Assembly (NCBI GenBank): GCA_004026145.2 | Contig: CP034985.2 | Span: forward strand, 2,876,456-2,940,455 | DNA: 64,000 nucleotides | Direction: 5' to 3' | Source of the DNA: Takifugu bimaculatus | Taxonomy: Eukaryota; Chordata; Actinopteri; Tetraodontiformes; Tetraodontidae | Program-made: the position numbers and the translations under genes | Shown here: positions 1 to 12,990 of the stretch, piece by piece | How the letters are laid out: the number at the start of each line of letters is the position of its first letter | How positions within the stretch are numbered: the stretch's first letter is position 1 | The notes under the pieces: model-generated | Told to the model about the DNA's origin: nothing | Seen by the model: the letters and a program-made list of their open reading frames with translations, nothing else | The model's database searches: none

Positions 1-504
1 ATCTTAATAGATATAGACTGAAACAAAAGATGTGACTAAAGGTTGACATTACAGCCAGACATTGTTGTTCTGCAGTTTCTCCTACTGTGCTATTTAAAAA
101 AAAAAAAGAAAAAAAAAAGATTGGGGCAGAATTTTACAGCAATCACACAGTATCATATTTAATGAACTATACAATCACACATGAATATGGACCCACCTTA
201 GATAAACTGTTCCTGTAGACGGTGAAGGGTTATTTACATGAATAGTCACATGTTGCCCAATTTTCTGTCCTTAGTTGTGCAACAAGAGCTTTTCACAACT
301 GCGTGATTTTGGCTCTAACAAATTGTGATCAAGGTTTGGCCTTTTATATTTAAATATAAAATATACTCAGCCTGTTTATTTTAGTAGTAATCCCATTACT
401 GAAGCTTTGATGACTTGCATGAGCAGCCACTATCAGCAGTCTTATTTTCTCTACATAATTTCTTGCTCTCATCTCAATACATCATTAAACAATCCCCGAC
501 TGAC

Positions 505-3500
505 CTGGAGAGCATCCTCTTGGAGTTGGAACACCTGCAGCTGTAGACGGGCTTTAGCAAATGCCTGCTCCCACAAGAGCTCCACTTTCTCCACAGCTGC
601 CGTTATCCTGCAATTGTTTATGGTTTAAAAGTTACTGTACCAGTTTTCAGGCTAGAAAAATGGCCCTTCATGGTACTCTGCCGTACCTGCTGTGGTTCTG
701 AAGCATGTCGAAGGTGGTATGAGTGAAAAGGGCAGTACCAGCCATGGCCAGGTAGCAAGGGTCCTTCTCAGGGTAGTGAAGCTTCTCCACCACCGTCTCA
801 CAGTGCCTCAGCAGCTCGTCCAGACCGAGCTCCCTGTAGCAAAATCAGGTGGAAACACGCAAAAAAAACAATAGAGTCCATTAGAGGAAAATGTTTGCCA
901 ATTTCAATTAAAAATACAAAATCGAGACAACTTATTTTTCGACTTATCAGATCAAACTCGTGTAAGGCCACATCAGCCTACAGAAAGGAAATGAGATATT
1001 TAGGGGCTTGACCTCCTGAGCTGCTGAAATGTTGATTCATTTGTGGAGAAGTAGTTCTGGAGCTCTGTAAAGGTGAAGGGCAGGGGCATCCTAGATAGAG
1101 AATAGAGAGTGGAGATGCAGGAGGGCAGCCGCTGCACCACCGACACAAACTCCTGGATAAATGCGTCAATCTCCTGCCGGGACAAATGACACCATGGAAA
1201 AAAAGTTTAAAAATCCCCAGAAAACAAATGCAGTTTGACTGTCATGTGTTAGCTCATATCATCTCACAGAGACTGTTAGATCTCATATCATCTCACATAA
1301 TGCCCTCTATTCTTGAGCACTCATTTCCATACATTGAAATTGGCATGTCATTTTGAAACAAATTTATTCATAGCATTTAATTAGAGAGAATTGCCCTCAT
1401 GAATCACAGCTGCTAATTTACATGAATATGGTGGTTTTGTTAAGGTTCATGTAAGAGTAGTAAAATACATGAACACTAATTTCACTCTGGGATATGAAAA
1501 ACAGATTTCGGATACAAAATCATTTCCCCGCTCATGAATAAGAGTAGACAAAGATCCCAACTAAATGCGCTCAGAAAAATTCTCATGGCATCAACACCTT
1601 CAACATAAGCCGAATGGAGAGCATGTGTGTATTGAATGTGTCTGCTATAGGCACAGAGCTGCTGCGGTTAATGAGAGTTGTCATGTACACAGACTGTCTA
1701 TGAACATGACTGCATATATAATGTGATGGAGAAAAGAGGCTCCTTTCAGTTGCTAATAGGGTCAGCTGATTATTTGCTTGGGCTTCACCGAGGTAACAGA
1801 CAATAGATGCAGGCTGCTCGAACGGCTCCCATGAATCATTTCAAATGAAAACATCTCCTGACCGAGTGAAGCTCAAAACTTTGCCACAAAGGATCTATCT
1901 GGACGGAGGAAACCGTTGGGCTGTCGTATTTTGCGTCACAGCAGCAATAGAGTATCCCTTCAGACGTAACTGGGACCCAGAGTTGATTTATACAGAATAG
2001 CAAATGATTTAGTGCTGCAAAGGAGGGCAGCACAATGTGCCTTTATGTTGAGCTTACAGACTGATCATAGGACACTCAGCCTTTGCCTTTTTGCAGAATG
2101 TTTCACTGACAAACAGATGCTTGTGAAGAAACAAGCGGACTTTCAAAACGAGAAAAGCGTAGACCATTCATGATCGAGTCAGTGCAGCAGCGCTTCACAC
2201 CAACACTGTCCAAATGTTAACAGATTTACCTTGACAAAAGAAACCCAACTCTGGTGGCAGTAAATGAGGTATCCACCCAAAGATGATGGTAGCTGGCTTT
2301 TGTCAATGTAGTTGGAGAGTTCCGAGATCTCTTTTACTATGATTTTCTGTACAAACACAAGATGGATGTTATCGTAGAAGTTAAGCCATCAACAAATGAA
2401 GGGATCAGTTACCTTTAATGTGGTAGGATAGAACTTGGATGGAGTCAGAAGCTTCAGCAACAGCTTGAGCACTTCCTTCTTTTGGGGCTGAATTATATAC
2501 ACACTATGGACCGTCCGCTTGTGCAGCTGGAAATGAGACGTGAACCAACCTCAGCAGCAGTCAGCATTAGGGTGAATTTATGGGTTGCCCTGATGAGGCC
2601 TGACAATTCTTTAGCAGTTTAGTGTTATCACTGTATCATTTAGACTAAGGTGAATTACATAACCGTAGAAATCAGGGGGGAAAGTATTCAAACATGAGAT
2701 TCAAGCACGTGGAGTCTTTGGTCCATGTATAACTGAACACTATCAGAAGAAACCTAAGCAGCTATGAACAAGAAGGCAACCTCTTCAGTCTGAAGCATTG
2801 CTCAACACTGACATTTCACAGTGAAGTTCATGTCCAATCAGATCATAATGTGCATCATTCAGAGTGTATGATCTCCCAAGAACCTCCACATCTTGTGGCC
2901 ATATGACCATTACAGAGTTTTACAAAAACAGCCTGAATGTTGGACTCTCATTTTAAAAAAGAAAAAGGTGGCGTGTATTAAAGCATATCTGCCACAGATA
3001 GCATTGTTATTTGGTCATTAATAACCATTTACAAAAAAGCAAGTCTGATTCTAGAATGTCAAAAAAAAAAAAAAAAAAAAATTGGGATTTTCCAAGGCGA
3101 CTAAAGCCTATTCATTTAGCAATATTTCTCCATCTACTCTCCACTTTATCCTCATGTGAGCAGCCATGCATGTGACCTCCATAACATCCCACTCCTGACA
3201 CAGGAATTTCACCATCAACAGCTCCCTGAACCAATAAAACCAGTGTACAACTTCAGGCCTGATGAAAGCATCACAGTGCCGACCACGTCACTGAACCGTG
3301 TGCGGGAGGGAACTGAAAGTTATCATGAATAATTCAGGTAGTAATGTCTACAAAAACACACCAAGCGGCCTTTCACAACAGAACCAGGCAGGCAAGCGTC
3401 CAACCGGAATGTTGCAGTCAGATCTTTTCGGCAACCCTCATTCCTGCTTTTGAAATCATTTTACCCATACAGACAAGAAATTACAGAATAGCAATGAGGA

Positions 3501-5428
3501 AACGCCGGGGGGGAGCCAAGCTTGACGGTTCACAAGAAGCCAAGAATTCCATTCACTGCTTAATGACTACTGGCATCTAGAAACAAGGAAATGGAACCCA
3601 CGACACAAAGAAATACTTTTAAGCACCCAGCATTTCATACCATTTTAAATGCATATGCGTGTTTATTAAGTCGCTCAATCCATACATAAAAATGAAAAGA
3701 CCTTTCACTGCTCATCTGTTTTCACAGATCAGAACAGGTAAAAATTACACAGATCAGCAGCAGCCCCTGGCTGGGACCAATACCTCAAGCAGGAGAAGAG
3801 TCTCGGTGATGAACCTGACTGTAGGGAGCGATGCATGTCTAAGATCAGCCACCACTGAAACCAGGCACTCCTTCTCCAGCTTCTTACTGCCAAAACAGCA
3901 AGTCCATGTCAGTCCATTTTTAAAACCATCTGAAGCAAACATGTAAGAGTAGAACCCACTTGTGCACACGCTGGAAGTAGTTTATGAAGTCCACCACTTC
4001 AGCCTTGCTCAGCTCCGTCGACAGTTTGGTCTGGCCATCCACTGGGAACACGATCAGAGGGCACCCGTGCTGATCAAAAGCACCTGCACAGACGGATCAC
4101 CCTTAGATGCATATGGAGGATTTTCCAGCAACTATGCTTTAAACAGCTTGATATTTCTGAGTAAATAGATGCCACGTTTTGGAGTTTCCAATTTTTTCCC
4201 CTCATTTTAATAGCATGCAGATTTAGTGTTGGAAATGAAAACAATGTAATAATATTTAAACATATTCAAATGAATGGACAACTGATTATAAAAAAAAAAA
4301 AACATGAATTTGATAACTGCCTGTAATTAAAGGTGAACAGTTCAGCAGAGTCAGGACAGATGTAAGGTAGAAGACTAGAACATTTGTGAACCACCTAAAA
4401 ATAAAAAAACTACAGTATAAAACCCAATATTCTATAACCATCTGCTTTAGAAGTCACATGACATCACTACAACAGGTGGAAGACTTCCAAAAACCAGTTT
4501 ACATAAGCGCGCCTCATTACAGAACCCAGAAATGACAGAGAGACCTTTACCTGATGGTAAAGCTCATCATTCTGCTGAGGTTCATCACATGTGAATGTAT
4601 TTTTAGATGCTTAAGGTCTCTAGGCTTAGGCAGAGACCGATCATGTGGTTATCATTAATGCAGTTTAAAAGCCAGCCTCTAATGCAGCGCTACTGTGGTG
4701 CACATGCTTGTTGCTTGTTGGGGGTCAGACCCTGGGATTCTGTAAAGCGCCTAGAAACTATTGTTTGTAACAGACACTGTATATATAAAGATTGAATGAA
4801 GCTTGCATACAATTTAATACACAGGCAAGCTGAAGAAAGTTTTATAGAGATGCATTATCTTTTGCAAAAAGGCGATAGCAATGCACAATCTGAGGGCGAC
4901 AGCAACATGGAGATATGTGATATCCCACATGTAGTCTTTAGCTGTGGTTACTGGTATTATTACAGATTAGGAAGGTCAAAAATGGAGATTTGGGAATTCT
5001 GCCCGAGTTCTTTACACCACTGGATCATAATTGACATTTCACTGTCTTTCTTGCCAAAGTTGAGTCACTTTTGAAGAGCACAAACAAATCTAGAGGAGAT
5101 GGAGAGGTACCGGGGAAGAGTACCGCTCCGGAGGCGAGCACATGATCCGCAGGCAGCGGCGGGGAGGGGGGACCCTCCGGCTCCGGCGGGTCTGAAACGG
5201 AGGAAGGGCACTGGTTATTTTCTGTGAAAACACACCTCAGAAGGAATTCAAAAACTCCCATCTGCACAGCCGCAGGTGGAACCGGTCCAACAAACGCCTC
5301 CTGCCTACAGCAATGTTACCAGCCCCGCCGTGAACAGAACCCTGAGCGCTGGGCTCCAACCCGAACTTTCCCACGTCCGGCGGATGGAGACGCCGCTGCT
5401 CCCGCTTACCTGTTGAGCGTCGTCTCAT
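505..5428 (-). CDS. CRAL-TRIO (Sec14) domain protein, N-terminal exons, 3' part outside window
   Basis: Nine coding exons link with consistent phase and GT-AG borders: 5410-5428, 5069-5191, 3960-4083, 3784-3886, 2413-2526, 2230-2346, 1013-1173, 687-833 and 505-607. The reading frame is still open at 505, so the gene continues beyond the left edge. The start ATG (5428) is in frame with exon 2; upstream ATGs in exon 1 close quickly. Visible motifs are AFDQHGCPLIVFP, then VVADLRHASLP, VYIIQP, and SNYIDKSQLPSSLGGYLIYC, the latter typical of the CRAL-TRIO lipid-binding fold in MCF2/Dbs, Kalirin/Trio and PLEKHG4-type RhoGEFs. Helical, spectrin-repeat-like sequence follows (ELGLDELLRHCE, VEKVELLWEQAF). 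A Dbl/PH catalytic unit, if present, would lie off-window, so RhoGEF function is only inference. The exon 2 donor (AAAA|GTGACT) is weak and was chosen because it keeps frame; the alternative ACA|GTGAAA breaks it. Confidence 0.75.
3061..3081. repeat. poly-A tract (21 A)
   Basis: Uninterrupted A run inside an intron of the CRAL-TRIO gene. It has no visible tRNA- or 7SL-like body upstream, so it is annotated only as a homopolymer. The rest of this 1.3-kb intron (2527-3783) shows nothing recognisable. Confidence 0.7.
4695..4800 (+). mobile_element. L2-like LINE 3' tail fragment
   Basis: Degenerate copy of the dispersed family described at 22551-22905, 33945-34195, 42033-42154 and 57538-57720. 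It carries the shared words cttgttgcttgttgggggtcag, ccctgggattctg and gcgcctagaaac, and ends in tatataaagattgaatgaa. It lies in an intron of the CRAL-TRIO gene. Confidence 0.6.
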
Positions 5429-5640
5429 CGCCAGTTCCCTTCTTCAGCGGCTCATGTTCCGAAGGATTTCTTTTTCCGTTAAGTTACGCTGCCATGTCAC
5501 CATTTATCCGCAGAAAAGATGTGTCCCGCGGGGCAGAAGAACAGCACCGACAAGCTGTTGGAAGTCTTCCCCCGCCATGTTAGATCCATTCATGTTTGGC
5601 TGCGGTTTGCGGGAGCAGAACTAAGGTCCGCGGGAGGTTA
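5429..5640 (-). promoter_or_regulatory. 5' UTR and GC-rich promoter region of the CRAL-TRIO gene, with short uORFs
   Basis: The exon with the proposed start ends in a strong donor (ACAG|GTAAGC) at 5409/5410. Upstream of that start, on the minus strand, several ATGs open short frames that all terminate. The longest is a 24-codon uORF at 5578-5504. The segment from about 5100 to 5700 is clearly richer in G+C and CpG than the flanking AT-rich DNA, as expected of a vertebrate CpG-island promoter. The transcription start is not determined. Confidence 0.45.
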
Positions 5641-8600
5641 AGCCGCTGTTTTATAAAGAAAGGGGCGTGGTCAACAGAGGAACCGCCTCCCGGCCCGCCC
5701 AGCTCCAAGTAACCTTCACAAAAATACTCCAATTAGTGCCGTTTCTTCAGCTAATCTAACCAAAATTAACAATAACATTCACCAACAAGTGCCCAGTATT
5801 AGCATCATAATGCATATATTACATTTCAACTGTGAACAATATTCTCTGACTTTAAAAACCTGTTAGTTTGGCATGTTTTCTGATGGTGCCCAAAAGCGTC
5901 ATAAACTAAAAAGGTCATTATGAAAAACTTGTATGGTGACATTTAATGTAATGTTAAATGTGTATGGAAGCCCATTTTAACCACTCTGATCTCTAATTAT
6001 TTTCAGTCTCAAAATATTGAGATACTTTCTGGTGCTAATGAATTGTTATCTGATGCAGTTTTGGTTTGTTATCTTGAAGATGGAGATGTAAAACTGAGGA
6101 AGGTATGGCACTTAGATGATCTAGAACATCACCATATAACCTTTTATAATCCAATATTCACAGATAAATGAAATAACATGATAAGGATGGGATGCCACTG
6201 AAACTTGTTTTTGAAAAAAGAACTCTGAATGGGAAACAAATCGATAAGTAAAAATGTATTCCCTTGCACAAAGATTTATATGACTAGTAGATTTGCATTT
6301 AATAGTCCAATCAGTTTCATCATTGCATTCCTACGGAAGTGTAAACAGATTAGAAAACACTTTAATAATGATTGTTATTATAAAGACAGTGGACTCCTTT
6401 AATGTTATCTGAGTATCTGTCACTGCAGGGCTGTGAAGAGCTGTCAACAGTCCTGACACAGACCCGTTAAACTGCATAGCTCAAGTCTTTCTCACAGACA
6501 ATCTTCATTTCTTTTTTTCCTTTAGTAAGAGTGTAAATATGTCATAAAATGTTACAACAGAACATTTATAAATGGCAGAAACTCACCAAAAGTTCAGCGG
6601 GATTCAGGCTGTTTTGTCCTGGAAGGAGCTGGCACCACCAAACGGGCCTTTAAGATGAACTTTTCCTCTGAACACATTGCACTACAAACAGCTTATAGGT
6701 CTATCCCAGCATCGCCAAACTTGCATCAACTGCAACTTTCAACTCAGCCTGCGTCTTTCTTTCACATCTTACACCGGTCCAGTGGCTTTTGGGGTCCTCC
6801 TCCTGCAGGTCAAGACCTCTGACCGCCTGTTTTATTCCCAGAACATGCAAGGTGTCATGAACAAGTGCTAACAAGAACTGCAAGACTGTTTCTAGGACAT
6901 GAGTGGAACATTTGGTTTCTGTTGACAATTGTGTGACAGAAAATTAGAGCGTCTGGCAAATATACACTCAATATTGAGGAGACAATGAAGTTAAAACCAT
7001 GCTCTGATTTGTTGTTGTTTGAGCAGTAGAACAGGTGACTGTTCTGGCCCTTCAGGTGTGTCCTTCCAATGAATCATTAATGAAAAAGATCTTTCTGTGC
7101 AACACATTCTTGGCACACTTCAGGCGGCACACAAAGAAACTGTTTACTTGGATCTGTGACTCATACTTAAGTCAGGTTCACATGGGAGACAAAAGCAATC
7201 AGAGCTGTCAAACCACCCACATCTGACCCAGATCAGCTTTTCTAAATTTTCTAAGAGCAGATCTGAGTTATATGACTCCTGTTTCATCTGGCTTATATTT
7301 AGTTGTATCATATTAGCTAATGTGAGCCTTTTAAGATAGCTTTCTCAACTAAAGGTTGGAGCATCATCTTTAAATTATACTTACTAAGAAAATCCCTTCA
7401 GGAGCGGTGACTACTTGGAAAAAGATTGTCTGTGCATGGATCAAATTATCTACTTCTAAGCTAAAAACTGCTGTTTTGTAATTTTACATTTTAAACTACT
7501 TGATTGTGAATCGCTTGATATTAGGAAGTAGATCATCAACATGTGAAGCTATGTTAATTGTTAACAATTTAAAGACACAGCAACATGGGCTAAACACCCA
7601 TCACATTAAGCATCTACCCTTTTTATGTGTGTGTGTATGGTCATTCTCAGGAAAAACATAATCAACCATCATTAATAGAAATAATGTTTTATTCATCTTT
7701 TTTTATTAATCAGTATTCAATTTTTGTGTCAATTAGCAACAACCATTAGCTTGAACAGGTATATTTAAACTAACGTGCGAGGAAATCAGTGAATGCAGGT
7801 AATGGATGTGCTCTTTGATAAATGAGCAGTTTAAAGAACACAGCAACATGTTTCTGATGTGCAAGCTGTGGCATATTGTTAAAACAGATAGTTTTTGAAT
7901 CTAATATTGAATGCACTTTCACCAACTGTTCCATACATCACACTGAGAAAACAAATATACAAATGAATTATCTCCATGCAGAATGACCCCAGCAGTTTTG
8001 CACACAGTAGATCTAACACAATACAAAGTGCTCTGCATTTTCACATAACAAATGCCTATTTCATGCCACGGGAAGGGGGATAGGGGGCGCATGGAATGTC
8101 TGTGGTCGTTCTGCCCCCTCCATATTTTTACAACAGTGAGGCTCTTTCATGTTGCTTTAGCATGAGTCTCCGTGTCTCTGTGGGCCCATCTTATGAGGCA
8201 GGAGCTGTGGCTGCAGTGCTTCTACTGTGCTGTTCAGCAGTTCTTATCAGGACACAAGGCCATGGTGTTGAACCTCCAACCTGCTCTACGGCTGATTACA
8301 TGTGCTGTCGGAGATAAGCTTACATAAACTGATCAAACAGGTCAATGGAAATTGATGCTGTCCTCATCCAATAGACATATGTAAATTTACATATTCTATT
8401 TTTTGGGAAACCATGCAAAAAAGAAGAATTCATGTAAAAACAGTGAGCACACTGAGTAAAAGCTTCATTTTATTTCTTGTTCTGGACTGACAGCACACTT
8501 AAACTTGCTGCTGACCACTTTAGACACATGCTAGAACAACAAAAAGAGCGCTAATTTAGTCACTGCTGGGGTGTATCTTCTCTCCAAACTCAAGAAACGA

Positions 8601-9072
8601 GGATAAAATGTAACATCCTGAGACTGTTTCCCACTTTGGTCTTTTATATTTTTTTTATTTATATATGACTGGGTGAACTGATCTTTTCAAACATATTTGG
8701 AAAGTTGGAAAACTAAAATACATAAGAGAACAAAATATACACATTCTGACTGAAATGATTTATATTACTAATAAATAGACATTGACTTTCATACCATTTC
8801 ACAGTGTTACAAAACAACACAAAAGACTAATTGCACTTTATCTGCAACTGCTGCCATTATTATCTGACTCAGTCCTAATCTTGGACTTAATGTCATTGTT
8901 TTTAAATTTTATATGAGCATTCCTTTCTCTTCCTTTTTTATTTCTGGGAATGACATTTAGTTTTGACAGGATGTCCTGCACAGGAGAGCGAAATTGACTA
9001 TAAAAATCTTTGAATCTTGAAAACTGATCCGCAGACGATGGAAAGGGCGTGACTGGATGATCAGCCACTACA
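5641..9072. other. Intergenic interval, no gene recognised
   Basis: This AT-rich interval separates the promoter of the CRAL-TRIO gene from the 3' end of rmdn3; both genes are on the minus strand. Only short unsupported ORFs occur (for example 6701-6928 minus and 8096-8317 plus), without recognisable domains or splice context. The left part probably includes upstream regulatory DNA and the right end the rmdn3 3' UTR. No transposon termini, tRNA or long repeat were seen. Confidence 0.5.
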
Positions 9073-12000
9073 CTAAAGGACTCCAACTGCTGGAACGCTG
9101 TTGTCAGTTAAGACACGAAGTTGGGCCTCAAGTTTAGATGCTTCTTCAGCCTTGGAAATGATGCAAGCAAATATATTACATTTCAATAAAACTCTGCAGA
9201 TCACTGATGTTTCGGCTTCTGGGGATATTCATAAAGTTACTTACAAAGATGGTGTTACTGAACTGAAAGTCGAAGTTTGTTCGCAGATCACTGGAGTTTG
9301 TGGTCATCTTTAAAGCCAGATCGGTCCAGTTTCTTGCCTCAGAGAGATTTCCCAGCTCATTGTGACACTATTGAACAACCAAATCACAAATGTTCGCTTT
9401 TATTCAATAATTACTCAAGAACATTTCAGCAGTAGTGCACGGAACAAATCTGCAGTTTGGATTTGAGTGTTGAACATCTAACCACTGAACGGTCCACTTG
9501 CAATGAAATCAGACACTTGACAAATGCATTTTAAGAAAGAAATTACCAGAATATAAACATATAGAGGAGATGGCAACAATTCAAAATTAGAAAAAAGGCC
9601 ATTAATGATGTTGCCAGAAAGACCTGAATAGACCTGGTTTAACTTTAACCAAATTACTTTTGTAATATCTTTCCACCATTGTGATGTTTTGGGTGTCACC
9701 TGTGGAAGCTTGTGCTGCTCTGCTGAATGAGTTTTACCTTAGCGATGCACAGACGCACCATCTTGGAGAAACCCGGACTCAGTTCCTCTGCCTGCAAAAC
9801 AGGTTTTGGCTGCACATTCAGTTGGCGAACACAAAACTTGTTTACTGTCAGTGAGAGGTATATCCTCAAAAACTGGGCTTTGGTGTATTTTTTAAAAAAA
9901 TAATGCAGAAATGAACAGCAGAAGATACAGTAACTGTTACAGACTATCAGTCTTCTGTGGCTTCTAACTGTAAAAGAACATGATACCTTCAGAAAGTTCT
10001 CCAGGGCATCGTTTAGAGTTGAAGTGGGTGGCTTCTGGTAGATGGCAGCAGCTGTCTTCTTTTCCAACCAGTCCAGATTGGCTACCTAAACACACACATG
10101 CACAGGCACAGGATCTTTTCTCAGCGTACAGTCATTTAAATGATAAGAGCTGAGTCAACAGGTGATCTCACCTCGTAGCACCATCTGCCCAGCAGGTAGA
10201 AACACATGGGGTCGTCATCTCTGAGGGTTAGAAAATGCTCCAGATGCTCCTATGTGGGTAAAACTTTGCACTTAGGTTATTACTGCAGGCAGGTTTCCCT
10301 GGTTACCCTCATTACAGCATAGTTTGGTGTCAACATGCATCTATTTCCATGACAATTTTTTTTTTTAAAGTTTAAGATTAACCAATTGGTTAAAGGGGAT
10401 TTAATGAATGAATGAGAAAATGACTTGAGTTTACTTTAAACTAGGATGAAACACTACTAATTATGATATAATCCATAAGTGAGCGATTCCCTTGAAAAAA
10501 GGGACTCGTGTCTCTGCCTTACCTTCAGTATGTAGCTGCTCTTCAGTTTGCTGTGCATGCTCTCATTCTGGGAGGTCAAACCAGCCAGCAGAGCGAACCT
10601 GAAGTCAAAAGAAGAGGTTTCAATGCGAGGCTCACATTGTCAGCAGAGGAACACTGATCTTCTTACCATTTGTGACACTCTGCATTCAGGTTGGTCTTCT
10701 TCAGAGCCAACTCGGCCTCCTCCAGACCTGCAACACACCAGTCGAGAATAAACCGCAGCCAACGCTGATGATGGAAAAGATTTATCGGCCATTCCACCAC
10801 ACTTCCTGAAGGATTATTGGCATAGCAGTTTTTCACACTGCACCGATTCTAATGTCTGCTGCACTTCAATTATCATGGACTTTGCCAATTTATAGGTGTT
10901 GGAGCAATTAGCCGTGTATGCACCCTTACCTTGTAGTGCATACATCTTTTTCTCCTGCTTGTTCTCAGTACATATATACATGTCGCTGTAAGCCCGGGCA
11001 AATCTCCATAGAAACTCTCTGCTGTCTCCATACTGTTGGAACAAATGAGTTGGGTTCAAGTCCAAAGACAGCAGTACAAAACTCAGTGTTCGAATCAAAA
11101 CGCTGAGCGGAACTAAATAAAGAGGACATTATTGTTGTCACTCAGTCAGATGACATCACTGACCTCTGTCTGGTTGGCCAGCAGGAGGTGGTAACCTTCT
11201 GCCTTTAAAGTAGCGTCTCCAGTGTGGAGGATGTCGCTCTGAGCCAGGAGGAGAGCCAGCTCTCCGTTAGGGGGCAGTTCAGTCAGATCCAGGCCCCTCC
11301 CGTCTTCCACCACCACCTCTTCCACTATTTCGCTGTCCTCGTCCTCTTCTTCCTGGGAATCTTCCTGGCGCAGTGTTACAACAGTGGCACAGCTCTTCTC
11401 GTCTTCGTCGGACTCCTGCTCAGGCTCTTGATCACCTTCCTCTTTTTCGGAGTCGCGGTCTGTGTAGTCTGACTCAGCGTACGCTGTCGTGTACCTGGAA
11501 CACATCAATGTTGGAGGACACAAGCTAACCTATGTAAATGTGTGTGTAAGCCCTCCACTCACCCCCCCTCACTCGTATCCTCAAATGCACTCTGGCTGGC
11601 AGTGAAATATATAGAACTCGAGCTGGTGGAGTCTGTACGTTCCCTGTGCACCACATGGCGCCGTCGCCTGACCCGCTGGCTGTGAAGAAAATGGACAACT
11701 CAAGCATTCCTAAGGTGACAGTTATAACAGTGTAAACAGGACATTTGTCAGCATTGCATTAAGAATGTCCAGTCAGACAAATTTGACACAGTTGAACACT
11801 CTCCGACTTACTTTACATCGGGGATCATCTGTTGGGCGATGTCCTGCAGGCCGCCCCGCAGCTCAGCCACCTCGGCGCGGAGAGAGGCCACGCAATTCAG
11901 CACCTGGTCCAGCTGGTTCCTGAGCTCCAGCTGCTGGTCCGGGGAAAGACCCTGCAGGACGGCCTCTACTGCTGCAAGTGCCTGACGGTGGGCCTCCATA

Positions 12001-12212
12001 ACTTAAAGCAGACACAACTCATCAGGCAGGACTAAGTTACTTTGATTCATACCTTCTGATTTTACAGAGAAGCCAAATTAATGATATATAAATATATATA
12101 ACATGTATAAAGACTAAGAGTGTTTAATATCTTTGGAATGTGTAATTAAAGGTGTATTAAAGACCTGGAATCTAATGTGTGTGTGTATGTGTGTGTGTAT
12201 GTGTGTGTGTAC

Positions 12213-12245
<33 letters not shown>

Positions 12246-12558
12246 CGAGAGCGAGAGCGAGATAGAGAGAGCGTGCGGGCGGGGGGAGGGGTCACCTCGC
12301 AGGCGGAATTAGCGTCTGTCAGACACAATCGTACAGTTATCGGAGTAAAAACGCACCTTGTGCATCATGCGTGTCCCGCAGCAGGGTCGCTCCGTCCGTC
12401 AGGTCAAAGGCTTGTGGAGCCGCTGGAGGTTGCAGTAGCATCTTCTGCATTTTTCTGCTTTTCTTCTCTCTGTATATAATATAGGCGATGAAACCGAAAG
12501 CAGCCGAAGCTCCGACAGCAAGTCCGATCAGGCCGTTTCTTCCGAGCCACGTATTCAT
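9073..12558 (-). CDS. rmdn3: Regulator of microtubule dynamics protein 3 (PTPIP51)
   Basis: RMDN3 is an outer-mitochondrial-membrane tether that binds ER VAP proteins and has a C-terminal TPR domain. Twelve coding exons join in frame: 12357-12558, 11812-12001, 11563-11679, 11164-11494, 10930-11032, 10667-10727, 10523-10598, 10172-10249, 9987-10085, 9738-9791, 9245-9367 and 9073-9150. They total 1512 nt (503 aa; human is about 470). The start at 12558 puts a hydrophobic anchor (IGLAVGASAAFGFIAYIIY) at the N-terminus as in the family; an in-frame ATG at 12585 is an alternative. A coiled region follows. A basic, Ser-rich stretch then leads into IYFTAS at about residues 154-159, matching the phospho-FFAT site of RMDN3. 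Next come an acidic segment and TPR helices (REFLWRFARAYSDM, MCFYLLGRWCYE, LSPGFSKM). The last two exons are less conserved, and the C-terminus is the least certain part. Confidence 0.93.
12177..12265. repeat. Compound microsatellite (GT)n then (GA)n
   Basis: Alternating gtgtgtat/gtgtgt units pass into gagaga with interspersed gagagc units. It lies in intron 1 of rmdn3. Short ORFs reported through it on both strands encode only repeat dipeptides and are not genes. Confidence 0.9.
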
Positions 12559-12852
12559 ATCTTCACACTCCGGAATCCGCAACAACCAACAATTTGATTG
12601 TAGACTCTTATTTTAATATCTTATTGACCCTATGTGCTTGGAAAGATCTTCAGGATGCGAAGGGCACGACCCTGCTCCGTTCACATGTCTCCTGTCATAA
12701 AATAACAAAATAATAATATCCTGTCATAAAAAAATATTGATATAAACGAAAGCTGAAATTGTTGACGCATGTGCCGAGGCGGTCTGTAGCCGAATCTGCG
12801 GCAGGTTTGGGTTCTGCCGTAAAGTGCTCCGTTCATAGTAAAAACAAGTTTC

Positions 12853-12862
12853 ACGCATGCGC
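12853..12862. promoter_or_regulatory. NRF-1-like site upstream of rmdn3
   Basis: acgcatgcgc differs by one base from the palindromic NRF-1 consensus GCGCATGCGC. It lies about 295 bp upstream of the proposed rmdn3 ATG in the only CpG-containing stretch of the area. NRF-1 commonly drives nuclear genes for mitochondrial proteins, which fits a mitochondrial tether; binding is inference. Confidence 0.45.
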
Positions 12863-12971
12863 AAAACGGTCCGGTACGTCATTTCTATGACGCTGCTCTA
12901 TCGTATTTAAATATACTTTCACGTAAGATGTTTTCATAATTGGGTTGTTCAGGTATACGATATTACGAAAT

Positions 12972-12990
12972 CCCCCCCCCCCCCCCCCCC
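12972..12990. repeat. poly-C tract (19 C)
   Basis: Uninterrupted run of 19 C, upstream of rmdn3. Runs this long are prone to length error in assemblies. Confidence 0.85.

Noticed and set aside
6701..6928. 75-codon minus-strand ORF between the CRAL-TRIO gene and rmdn3
   Set aside because: Reads superficially like a protein but has no known motif, splice partners or promoter; left as intergenic.
11224..11472. 82-codon plus-strand ORF with hydrophobic C-terminus
   Set aside because: Exact antisense of the acidic rmdn3 exon 4; the hydrophobicity arises from complementing GAA/GAG codons.
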